From Saccharospirillum sp. MSK14-1 (GTDB lineage: Bacteria > Pseudomonadota > Gammaproteobacteria > Pseudomonadales > Natronospirillaceae), in contig NZ_MIES01000033.1 in NCBI RefSeq assembly GCF_003054965.1, forward strand, positions 496,001-560,000: a stretch of DNA of 64,000 nt. The letters run 5' to 3'. The notes under the pieces are model-generated. The model saw only the letters and a list, made by a program, of their open reading frames with translations, did not search any database and was not told where the DNA came from. Position 1 is the first letter of the stretch, and each line of letters begins with the position of its first letter. A program made the translations under genes and the position numbers. Below are positions 38,469-46,153 of the stretch, piece by piece.

Positions 38469-39416
38469 TTAACGAGTGGGGCGGACGATCAGCAGGTAGT
38501 CGGTCAGTCGAATCAGTTGGTAATCGTTCAACTGCGCCAGTGTTTGCAACGCATGAATGGGATCGTCTAACGAAAAATTACCGCTGACGCGCTGCTGCGG
38601 TTGTTCATCACCGAGCAGCACAATCACACCGGGCACATAACGTCGCACTTCATTGACCACGCTGCTCATGCTGCGGTTGTAGACCACTAAGCGACCGTTG
38701 ATCCAGCCAAAATCTTCCGGGCCGACACCCACGCGAGCGACGTCAATGTCGTTGGCGGATGTTTGTGCCCAGTCGCCCCCTTGCAGCTGTTCTTCGTCGA
38801 GCCCTTGATGGGCAACGGCGACCAGGCCTTCGGACACACTGACGCGAATGCCGTCGTCCAGGGTGCGGACGTTGAATGACGTGCCCAGTACGCTGACCCG
38901 GGAATCACCACTGATGATGGAAAACGGCCGGTTCACGTCGCGCGCAATTTGAAAATAGGCTTCGCCTTCGTGCAGCTCAACGCGGCGCTCGTTGTCGCTA
39001 AAGTGGGTGTCCATGTCGGTGCGGCTGTTCAGGGTGACGATGGATCCATCGCTGAGTGCAATTTTCTGACGTTCGCCTGCGGATGTCTGGTACTGAGCTT
39101 GTCCCACCAATTGCAAGCTGACGCTCAAGGTGACAACCACCGCTGCGGCTGTGGCCAGGCTGAGCCATTTCACGGATTTAAATGGGTGTGCCGAGGAAGG
39201 TTGGTCGGGCATATCCAGTTGTCGGGCCGCGGCCTCCACCTCAGGTGACAGCCAGAGATTTTTGGCCTGCTCATATGCACGGCGGTGCGCCTCGTTTTCA
39301 TTCAGCCAACGCAAAAAATCAGCCTGCTGTTGTTTGTTCGGCTGGCCGCCCTGATGCAGCGCAAGCCATTCGATGGCGGCATCCAAAGCGGCGTCAGATG
39401 GGGTGTTATTGGTCAC
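38469..39416 (-). CDS. hasS: FecR-type anti-sigma factor (HasS-like)
   Basis: A 315-residue inner-membrane regulator. The cytoplasmic N-terminus has the FecR opening (AIEWLALHQGG) and a WLSLATAAAVVVTLSVSL helix spans the membrane near residue 85. The periplasmic part holds the FecR domain (LSDGSIVTLNSRTDM, ELHEGEAYFQIARD) and a C-terminal region that would contact the signalling domain of the receptor. It pairs with the upstream sigma factor gene. Together with the STN domain of the receptor, this forms a cell-surface signalling chain for heme-hemophore sensing, by analogy with Serratia HasI/HasS. Confidence 0.9.
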   Translation of the reverse strand: MTNNTPSDAALDAAIEWLALHQGGQPNKQQQADFLRWLNENEAHRRAYEQAKNLWLSPEVEAAARQLDMPDQPSSAHPFKSVKWLSLATAAAVVVTLSVSLQLVGQAQYQTSAGERQKIALSDGSIVTLNSRTDMDTHFSDNERRVELHEGEAYFQIARDVNRPFSIISGDSRVSVLGTSFNVRTLDDGIRVSVSEGLVAVAHQGLDEEQLQGGDWAQTSANDIDVARVGVGPEDFGWINGRLVVYNRSMSSVVNEVRRYVPGVIVLLGDEQPQQRVSGNFSLDDPIHALQTLAQLNDYQLIRLTDYLLIVRPTR

Positions 39417-39487
39417 AGGCAGTCTCGGGCACGGCAGCTAAAAGAAGATCGGGTTTGATAGTTAGACGTTGCAGACTAAACAATCCG

Positions 39488-40021
39488 TCATTTTTCTGCA
39501 CGTGAGAGTCGCTTAATGCAGTAGGTCATGACCAGTTTGACTTCTTTTTGCACGGTACTTTCCGAGGTGCCCAGGTGCTCGGCAATGCGAGCGTGGCTCC
39601 AGCCCTGGATGCGGTTGAGGGTAAACACCTGACGTTGGCGCTCGGTCAGTTGGTTGAGTGATTCCACCAGCGCGTCGACCCGGCGTGTATCGGCCAGCGT
39701 TTGCTCGGGGCTCGGCAGGGCACTGGGATGATCGTCCGGGTCGGCGCTTTCCTGCGGGTCGGCCGATAGTGGACCACCGCTCTGTCGTTTGAGCTGACGC
39801 AGATAGTCGAGCGCCAGATTGCGTCCGGTTTGAAACAGAAACCCCTTCAGATGATCGATTTCCACGCCCTGCATTAACGATTGTCGCACCTTGAGATAGG
39901 ACTCCTGAGTCAGTTCTTCGGCCACGGCCGCGTTGTCCACCAGTCGATTGAGCCGGCTGATCAGCACCGCTCGCTGGGCGATGAAGACGGCATCAAATTG
40001 TTTGTCGGGGCTATCGGCCAT
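39488..40021 (-). CDS. hasI: ECF sigma factor, FecI family (HasI-like)
   Basis: A 177-residue extracytoplasmic-function sigma factor. Region 2 (residues 15-70) contains EELTQESYLKVRQ and FLFQTGRNLALDYLRQLKR; region 4 (125-170) contains LTERQRQVFTLNRIQGWSHA, then the helix-turn-helix AEHLGTSESTVQKEVKL. It is divergent from hasR with only about 100 bases between, and a Fur-like box lies in that gap. It would direct RNA polymerase to hasR or hasA promoters when the receptor signals through HasS. Confidence 0.92.
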   Translation of the reverse strand: MADSPDKQFDAVFIAQRAVLISRLNRLVDNAAVAEELTQESYLKVRQSLMQGVEIDHLKGFLFQTGRNLALDYLRQLKRQSGGPLSADPQESADPDDHPSALPSPEQTLADTRRVDALVESLNQLTERQRQVFTLNRIQGWSHARIAEHLGTSESTVQKEVKLVMTYCIKRLSRAEK

Positions 40022-40092
40022 CGGGCTTGGTTTCCATTGGGTCGCGCCGGGTGTGCAGAGAATTTACGGATTCGCGGAACCGGGTCGTCATC

Positions 40093-40111
40093 AATAGTAA
40101 CGATTCTCATT
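40093..40111. promoter_or_regulatory. Fur-like box between hasI and hasR
   Basis: AATAGTAACGATTCTCATT occurs here and, identically, upstream of hasA. Its reverse complement fits the 7-1-7 Fur model at 10 of 14 positions and resembles Pseudomonas iron boxes ending GATTCTCATT. It can control both hasI/hasS and hasR. Confidence 0.7.
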
Positions 40112-40128
40112 TGTATAGGATAGACCCC

Positions 40129-42894
40129 TTGTTCACCCCCGACTACCGCAGGGGACTTCTCTCTGCGCTCCGGCCGTGCTCCTGGCTGATGGTGCTTTGC
40201 TACGTGCTCTTCCCGTTCGTTGTTGCCTCTGAAGAACCCGATTCCGCAAGTTCAGTGTATCGCTTTGCGCTCAGTGCCGGCCCGTTGGCCAACAGTCTGG
40301 ATGCCTTTGCTGCGCTGACCGATTGGCAGGTGGGTTACAGCACGGAGCTGGCGCAGGGCCATCTGGCACCGGCGGTGAATGGCGACATGACTGCGGCGTC
40401 GGCGCTGCAATTGCTGTTGTCCGGGACCGGGCTTTCATTTGAGTTTCGTGGTGGCAATACCGTGGTGCTGGTGCAGCAAAACAGCAGCGGCGATTCGTCG
40501 GTGTTGCCTGCGGTGGTGGTGCGTGGCGATGTGGACCCGCCAGAGCGGGTGTTCGATGAAGGGGCAGGCACCTCTGTGGTCGGCCGCGAAGCGATGGACC
40601 GCACCGGGCCGCGTCATGCCAGTGAAATCTTGCAGGCAACGGCCGGGGTTTTAACGGCGACCAACGAACAAAACCCCAGTGTGTCGGTGAACATCCGTGG
40701 CCTGAAAGACTTTGGTCGGGTCAATATGAACATTGATGGCATGCGTCAGAACTATCAGCGCAGCGGTCATGGTCAGCGCAACGGTGAGATGTTTTTTGAT
40801 CCGGAATTTCTCAACGAAGTCGAAATTCAAAAAGGCGCCTATGCTGGTGCGGGTGGCGCGGGCGTAACGGGTGGCGTGGCCACCTTTACCACGCTCGATG
40901 CGGAGGATTTGCTGGATAACGGCGAACGCTTTGGTGGCAGGGTGCGCGCAACGACAGGCGTCGGCGACTGGGGTAACGGACAGCAACCGTCGGGCTCAAC
41001 GCTGTTGGCGTTGCGTCCCAGTGCCGATACCGAGCTGCTGTTGGGGTACAGCGTGCAGCGCAGTGAATCCTATCGGCCCGGGCAGAATGGTCAGGCCGTG
41101 TACTGGGGGCAGTCGGAAGATCTGTATCCGGATGCGTCGGTTAATGTGGTTGAGGCCACCGATCAGCAGGCGCATTCCTGGTTGGCTGAAGGAAGCTGGT
41201 ATCTGGGGGATGACCTGACGCTCAAGCTGACGGCGTTGGGGTCGGCGATGGCTTACGGTGAAAGCCAGTCGATTAACAGTGCGATGCTTGAGGATGCGGG
41301 TTATTACGATCAGTACTGCGATCCGCCGATCAGCGATTACTGGGCCAATCATGAGCTTTGTCAGTCCGACCCGGGAGATGAAGCGCTCTATCAGGTCAGT
41401 AACGACAACCGCACCTTGACGCAAAACTACGCGCTGGATACCCACTATAACCCGGTCGGGGGCGCCATCGATTTATCCACCAAGCTCTATTGGGTGTCGA
41501 CCAAAAACGACAGCGCATCGACGCTGAACGAATACACGCTAACGACACGCACCGACACTCTGGGTGCCGTGGTGCAAAACCGATCGGCGTTGGAGCTGGG
41601 CGCGCACTGGCTGGATTTTAATTACGGCGTTGAAGCGTTCCGCGATGCCAATCAACCGGACGTCGATTCGTATCAATTAACGGCGTCGCAATCCCAGGCG
41701 CTGGCTGACGCAACGCCTCAGGGTCAGCGGTTACTGGTCGGCACCTGGCTGGCATCGGACTGGGAATACCAGCGACTGACGCTCAGCCCGGCGCTGCGCT
41801 GGGAAGCTTATCGGTTGTGGGGCGAAACCGGTTTCAACGATCAGGATGATCGGCCGGATTCCGACGATCAGGGTGAAACCCTGTGGCAATTCCAGCACTT
41901 TGATGTCGACCGCAACGACACCGCCTTTTTACCCTCCCTTGGGGCGGCTTTTGATGTTATCGACGGCCGTCGGCAGCAGCTGCAATTGTTTGCCAATGCG
42001 GGGCTTTCCTGGCGCCCACCGCAGATTACCGAAACCCTGACGTCCAGCGCCGTGCCGTTTCATTCACCGCCCGTTGTTACGATTCCCAACTGGCGTTTGG
42101 AGCCGGAACGGACCACCAGTTGGGAGGCGGGGTTTAACGTCAGTCTCAGCAGTGAGGATGAACAGAAACGCTTTAACCTGAAGCTGAACCAGTTTTATAA
42201 CCGTACCGAGCATTACATCGACTACGTCATGTTTGTGAATCGCCCGGGCGATGTAGGTCAGCCGCCTGTCAGCGCACCCAGCGCCTACGCCAATGCGTTA
42301 AATGATCGAATATTTCTGGGTCAGGAACTGCAACTGGATTTTCAGTGGCGGCGTTTTTATGGCGGGTTAAACGTGACGCATACCGAGCAAAGGGCGAACC
42401 CCGGCAGCCCGTTTAATGAATCGGATCATGCGCTGGTCTTTCCCGCCTGGCCGTTGGGCGGCCCGGAAGGGCAAAGCCCTGATAGTTATTGCCCCGACCC
42501 GGATGGCGATTACGACACCGATGGAACCTATCAAGGTGTCTGCGCGGTCGGCGGTAATTTGTATGCCCCGCCGGTACCGGAGTGGACCGGACGACTAACG
42601 CTGGGAACCCGTTTGCTGCAACGCCGGCTGGACCTGGGATTGAACCTGACCTGCGCCAGCCAAACCGGCGATTACCGCTATCAGGACGGCGAAGAATCCG
42701 GTGAAAAAATCGGGCTGGCCGAATATTGCGTGCTGGATCAATACGGCACTTACCAATGGGGTGACAGCCTGAGACTGGGGTATCACCTAAAGAACGTGAC
42801 CGACCGCGAATACATTCAGGCGATGGGCGATGGGGTGGTAAAAACCTACGCTCCCGGTCGCACCCTGACCGCCAATGTGCAATGGACTTTTTAA
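40129..42894 (+). CDS. hasR: TonB-dependent heme/hemophore receptor with signalling domain (HasR-like)
   Basis: Outer-membrane receptor of 921 residues. TTG at 40129 is chosen as start since AGGATAG lies upstream and the N-terminus becomes a signal peptide (cleavage near FVVAS-EE); the longer frame from 40027 has none. An STN signalling domain (about 44-116) precedes the TonB box region (LPAVVVRG), a plug (about 140-270) and a 22-strand barrel. The receptor ends in the usual aromatic residue (NVQWTF). H645 lies between the WRPPQITETL stretch (the FRAP motif position) and NWRLEPE (the NPNL position), where HasR keeps a heme-ligand histidine. The gene sits among has genes, which supports heme over a siderophore. 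Confidence 0.88.
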   Translation: MFTPDYRRGLLSALRPCSWLMVLCYVLFPFVVASEEPDSASSVYRFALSAGPLANSLDAFAALTDWQVGYSTELAQGHLAPAVNGDMTAASALQLLLSGTGLSFEFRGGNTVVLVQQNSSGDSSVLPAVVVRGDVDPPERVFDEGAGTSVVGREAMDRTGPRHASEILQATAGVLTATNEQNPSVSVNIRGLKDFGRVNMNIDGMRQNYQRSGHGQRNGEMFFDPEFLNEVEIQKGAYAGAGGAGVTGGVATFTTLDAEDLLDNGERFGGRVRATTGVGDWGNGQQPSGSTLLALRPSADTELLLGYSVQRSESYRPGQNGQAVYWGQSEDLYPDASVNVVEATDQQAHSWLAEGSWYLGDDLTLKLTALGSAMAYGESQSINSAMLEDAGYYDQYCDPPISDYWANHELCQSDPGDEALYQVSNDNRTLTQNYALDTHYNPVGGAIDLSTKLYWVSTKNDSASTLNEYTLTTRTDTLGAVVQNRSALELGAHWLDFNYGVEAFRDANQPDVDSYQLTASQSQALADATPQGQRLLVGTWLASDWEYQRLTLSPALRWEAYRLWGETGFNDQDDRPDSDDQGETLWQFQHFDVDRNDTAFLPSLGAAFDVIDGRRQQLQLFANAGLSWRPPQITETLTSSAVPFHSPPVVTIPNWRLEPERTTSWEAGFNVSLSSEDEQKRFNLKLNQFYNRTEHYIDYVMFVNRPGDVGQPPVSAPSAYANALNDRIFLGQELQLDFQWRRFYGGLNVTHTEQRANPGSPFNESDHALVFPAWPLGGPEGQSPDSYCPDPDGDYDTDGTYQGVCAVGGNLYAPPVPEWTGRLTLGTRLLQRRLDLGLNLTCASQTGDYRYQDGEESGEKIGLAEYCVLDQYGTYQWGDSLRLGYHLKNVTDREYIQAMGDGVVKTYAPGRTLTANVQWTF

Positions 42895-42979
42895 ACCCCA
42901 GGCTGATGCGAACCGTCCGAAAACCCGCCTTAAAAAATTTTAGAAAAATAATTACGGATTCAAATCGCCTCTTCGTCTA

Positions 42980-42998
42980 AATAGTAACGATTCTCATT
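42980..42998. promoter_or_regulatory. Fur-like box upstream of hasA
   Basis: The same 19 bases (AATAGTAACGATTCTCATT) as in the hasI-hasR gap, 223 bases before the hasA ATG. Identical copies in front of two iron-system genes support a functional operator. Confidence 0.72.
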
Positions 42999-43111
42999 AG
43001 CTTGAGTTGAGTGTGAAGCCGAGCGGCCAGGCAGGGATGCGTTCTGGCATCGGTCAGAGCGTCTAAGGAAAGCGTTTTGACCGAGGTATCACGCCCATCA
43101 GGTGGGATCGA

Positions 43112-43186
43112 TTTTGGTGAGCCGCCTTGCGGCGGCCCGCCAAAACTACCGAGCCCGGGACGGTAGCTCCTGAGTCTTCAGACTCA
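43112..43186 (+). promoter_or_regulatory. Three consecutive stem-loops in the hasA leader
   Basis: Hairpin 1 has 15-base arms (43112-43126 and 43131-43145) with one wobble and one mismatch and a TTGC loop. Hairpin 2 pairs CTACCG with CGGTAG (43146-43166). Hairpin 3 is a perfect 7-2-7 repeat TGAGTCT-TC-AGACTCA (43171-43186). They lie between the Fur box and the ribosome site (GGAGAAGG), about 35 bases before the start. They could stabilise the hasA mRNA or take part in leader control. None is followed by a T tract. Confidence 0.6.
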
Positions 43187-43220
43187 TCACGAAACTCGAA
43201 CCAATCACTGGAGAAGGATC

Positions 43221-44135
43221 ATGAGTTTAACGATCAGTTATGACAGCAACTTTGCCAACTTTAGCTACAACGGTGCCAGCGGTCTGGCCGCCTACATGGA
43301 TTATTTTCAGGACAGTTACAGCAGTTCTGGCCATGCCGCGGATCTCGAATTCCATAACAATCCGGGCAACCTGGAAGTGGGTTCTACCACCTATCTGGGT
43401 TCGTTTTTTGGCACCGATCTCATCGGTTCTGAAATGAGTAACGCCTCCGATTCGGTGGATAACGTCAGCTTTGTTGTGGACGGTGGTGAAGTCACGTTGG
43501 AAGACAGCAACGGCGATGCGTACACCGAAGAAGTGGCCATGTACACCCTGTTCTCCAGCCCGTCACACACCACCGCGGCGGAAATTGAGTCGCTGACATT
43601 TGGCGATGGCGCTTACAGCGGTGGCTCACTGGCGTCTGAACTGTTCACCATCACGGGCCTGGATGACGCCATCACCAGCGGCTTCCTCGACAATGATTCC
43701 GACGGCGCTTACGACGCTCTGGAACAAGGTGAAGCGCACGACCTGATTTACGACCTGATGGGGGGTATGGGTGGTTCAGGCAGCACCAGCGTGCTGGAAG
43801 ACATTCTGAATGCCAATGACCTGACCTATGACGGTACGTCGGCTGACGAAACGTTCGACAGCTACCAGGGCAATGACGTCATGAATGGCGGCGGCGGTGA
43901 CGACACCTTCCGTTTCTATGAAGACTATGGCGTGGATGTGGTCAACGGTTTCACCGCCGGTTCGGGTGACATCTTGTCGTTCGCTGATGATGTATTCACC
44001 GACGCAGCCGACGCCTTCGATAACGTCACCGTCTACACCGGTTACTCAGTCATCGACGACGGCAATGGTAACCAGGTGTATGTCATGGGCGTGACCAATC
44101 TGACCGCTGCGGACTTCGAAGTATTTGTTGCTTAA
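43221..44135 (+). CDS. hasA: Hemophore HasA with C-terminal RTX/type I secretion extension
   Basis: Secreted heme-binding protein of 304 residues; known HasA proteins are about 190-205. The N-terminal HasA domain (about 1-185) opens SLTISYDSNF and carries the heme-binding Y108 and its partner H116 in MYTLFSSPSH, with the same eight-residue spacing as Y75/H83 in Serratia HasA. H38 or H45 is the candidate second ligand. FGDG and HDLIYDLMGG also align. About 13 extra residues precede the Tyr. The extension (about 190-304) contains a GNDVMNGGGGDDTF turn like a single RTX repeat and ends LTAADFEVFVA, a tail like that of serralysin-type exoproteins. No signal peptide, as expected for ABC export by HasD/HasE. 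The protein is very acidic. Confidence 0.9.
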   Translation: MSLTISYDSNFANFSYNGASGLAAYMDYFQDSYSSSGHAADLEFHNNPGNLEVGSTTYLGSFFGTDLIGSEMSNASDSVDNVSFVVDGGEVTLEDSNGDAYTEEVAMYTLFSSPSHTTAAEIESLTFGDGAYSGGSLASELFTITGLDDAITSGFLDNDSDGAYDALEQGEAHDLIYDLMGGMGGSGSTSVLEDILNANDLTYDGTSADETFDSYQGNDVMNGGGGDDTFRFYEDYGVDVVNGFTAGSGDILSFADDVFTDAADAFDNVTVYTGYSVIDDGNGNQVYVMGVTNLTAADFEVFVA

Positions 44136-44145
44136 AAAGCGTGTT

Positions 44146-44173
44146 AAGGGAAAGCCGTGAGGCTTTCCCTTTT
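44146..44173 (+). terminator. Intrinsic terminator directly after hasA
   Basis: AAGGGAAAGCC and GGCTTTCCCTT form an 11-base stem with a GTGA loop, followed by four T. It lies between hasA and the next gene in the same direction and would limit expression of the secretion genes relative to the hemophore. Confidence 0.82.
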
Positions 44174-44191
44174 ATTGTGGGTGTTGAGAAA

Positions 44192-46153
44192 ATGGAAATG
44201 CGTGCTTGCGCAAAAAAGAAATCACGGTTTATGACGTTGGGCGTTGGGTTAATTTTGTTAACCGGACCGGCCTTTGCTCTGGACGATCCTAGTTATGGTC
44301 TGATCAAGAAATTTGATAACGGCGATCATGCGCAAACAGCACCCGTGGTGGCGGATGGCTTCATCTATGGGGGCGTTAACAGCAGTGCCCATACGTATTA
44401 CAGCATCGACCCGAGCAGCGACTATGCGTTTGCAACGCACAGTTCATACGGTGCAAACGCAGGCAGTACGTTCAGCCCGATTGGGTATACAGGTGATCGG
44501 TTCTACATAACTTTTACGGGTAATCCGGCGTTGCCTTTCCCCGTCTGTTCATCCGCCCCTCAAGCCTGCACCGGTGGCATCAGTTACGCCACCCCAGGCC
44601 AGTCCGCCGAGTCGACGTTGTTGGGTGTTGGCGATGTGTATCAGCCCACCGGTGCCATTGCGGCAGACGCTTCCGGTCGTGTGTATTTCACCGATACCGG
44701 TGACGGTGCTGGGGCCGAAGGCAATGGCGTTATCTGGACACTGGATTCGGGCGATAACCTGACGGAATTCGAGACCTTCACCGCCGCAGACACGACTCAA
44801 GCCTTGCTCGTGGTGGGCGACTATCTGTATGGCTTGGGCGCTGACGGTGGCAGTAACAGTCTGGGCCGTTTGTGGCGCATCAAAACCGATGGCTCGGCAG
44901 CGCTGCAAACCTTGCACAATTTCAGCGCAGCGCAAGGTCAACCGGGCGGCGATGCAGTCAGTCGCTCCGCATTGCTTGAGCACGATGGTTATCTGTATGG
45001 AACCACCGCCGATTACGGCAAAACCGGCACGACGCGTGGCGCGATCTTCAGAATAAAACCGGATGGAACTGAATTTGAAATTCTGCACGATTTCGGCAGT
45101 GACATTGAGGAAGGTTACCATCCGACAGGTCCGTTAGCGGTGGACGATGACAACCACCTCTATGGCACCACCTTGAGCGGTGGTACGGGCAACGTGGGTG
45201 TACTGTATCGGATCGATATCGATAACATCGGTACCGCCAACCCGGTGTTTGAAACACTCCTTGATTTCGCGGACACCACCGGCAAAACGCCCATCGGCCT
45301 GACTTACGATGCGGGCACAGATGCGCTCTATGGCACAACCAGCGATACAACCGACAGCTCTGTTTTTTATCAGTTGGCTCAGGGTGTGCCTTTTACGGTG
45401 GATCTATCCAGCGAAAGAAGTTCGACCTATATCGGCGCCACCACCGGGGATCTGGAACTTGACTGGAGTGTGTCGGGTGCACCGGCCGATACTATCTGCA
45501 CCGCAAGTCAAACCAGTACCACGGAAACAACCTGGGCGGGTGAGCTGACCCTGCAGGCGATGGATGGTGACGCTCTGGGCAGAAAAAAAGGCAGTGGTTC
45601 GGTGACCATCGAACGCAGCTTAAATCTGGTTGAAGGCGAGAACGTCTTTAAGCTCACGTGCGAGAGCGCCTCACAGGTGATTACTAAAACCGCCGACGCA
45701 ACTGTGACCGCCAGTGTGGTGCCGCCGTTAGAAGTCAGCGTTTCGCTCAACGATATTGCCAGTGCGCAACGCTTCAATCTCGGTTGGTCATTCCCCAATA
45801 ATTCCAACCTCGCAAGCTTTAATGATTCGCTGGAATGCGAGGTCAGTTCGACACCGGATATCTTGTCGGACGACGCCATCAACGGACTCGAAGATACCGA
45901 AACCCGTTTTGTGCCTTACCCGGACAATGCGACAGGTACCGTTGAGTATCGCGTTGATATTGACTGCGTCCGCACCCTGAATGCCATTGAAACCCGGGCA
46001 ACGGCCAGCACTGAATTGGAGAAGGTGTTCTCGGTCGACAACGATGATCTGGACAACGCCGTCGATGCCAGCGACGCCGGGTCGTTTTCTCTGTGGTCAC
46101 TGTTGTCACTCGGTGTGCTCGTATTATTCCGTCGTCGGGCTGAGCGGGTATGA
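44192..46153 (+). CDS. Secreted repeat protein (GloVer-type repeats) with possible C-terminal sorting tail
   Basis: A 653-residue exported protein. The start at 44192 gives a signal peptide ending TGPAFA-L. The first 400 residues contain several copies of a propeller-like repeat with YGTT, GG-G-FRIKPDG and LHDFG elements (for example HLYGTTLSGGTGNVGVLYRI), as in the choice-of-anchor TIGR03803 family. Two Ig-like beta domains follow. The C-terminus (SFSLWSLLSLGVLVLFRRRA) is a hydrophobic helix followed by arginines, like a GlyGly-CTERM-type tail. It overlaps hasD by four bases (ATGA), so it is in the exporter operon. Its role in heme uptake is unknown; an outer-surface or periplasmic binding accessory is a guess. 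Confidence 0.72.
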   Translation: MEMRACAKKKSRFMTLGVGLILLTGPAFALDDPSYGLIKKFDNGDHAQTAPVVADGFIYGGVNSSAHTYYSIDPSSDYAFATHSSYGANAGSTFSPIGYTGDRFYITFTGNPALPFPVCSSAPQACTGGISYATPGQSAESTLLGVGDVYQPTGAIAADASGRVYFTDTGDGAGAEGNGVIWTLDSGDNLTEFETFTAADTTQALLVVGDYLYGLGADGGSNSLGRLWRIKTDGSAALQTLHNFSAAQGQPGGDAVSRSALLEHDGYLYGTTADYGKTGTTRGAIFRIKPDGTEFEILHDFGSDIEEGYHPTGPLAVDDDNHLYGTTLSGGTGNVGVLYRIDIDNIGTANPVFETLLDFADTTGKTPIGLTYDAGTDALYGTTSDTTDSSVFYQLAQGVPFTVDLSSERSSTYIGATTGDLELDWSVSGAPADTICTASQTSTTETTWAGELTLQAMDGDALGRKKGSGSVTIERSLNLVEGENVFKLTCESASQVITKTADATVTASVVPPLEVSVSLNDIASAQRFNLGWSFPNNSNLASFNDSLECEVSSTPDILSDDAINGLEDTETRFVPYPDNATGTVEYRVDIDCVRTLNAIETRATASTELEKVFSVDNDDLDNAVDASDAGSFSLWSLLSLGVLVLFRRRAERV

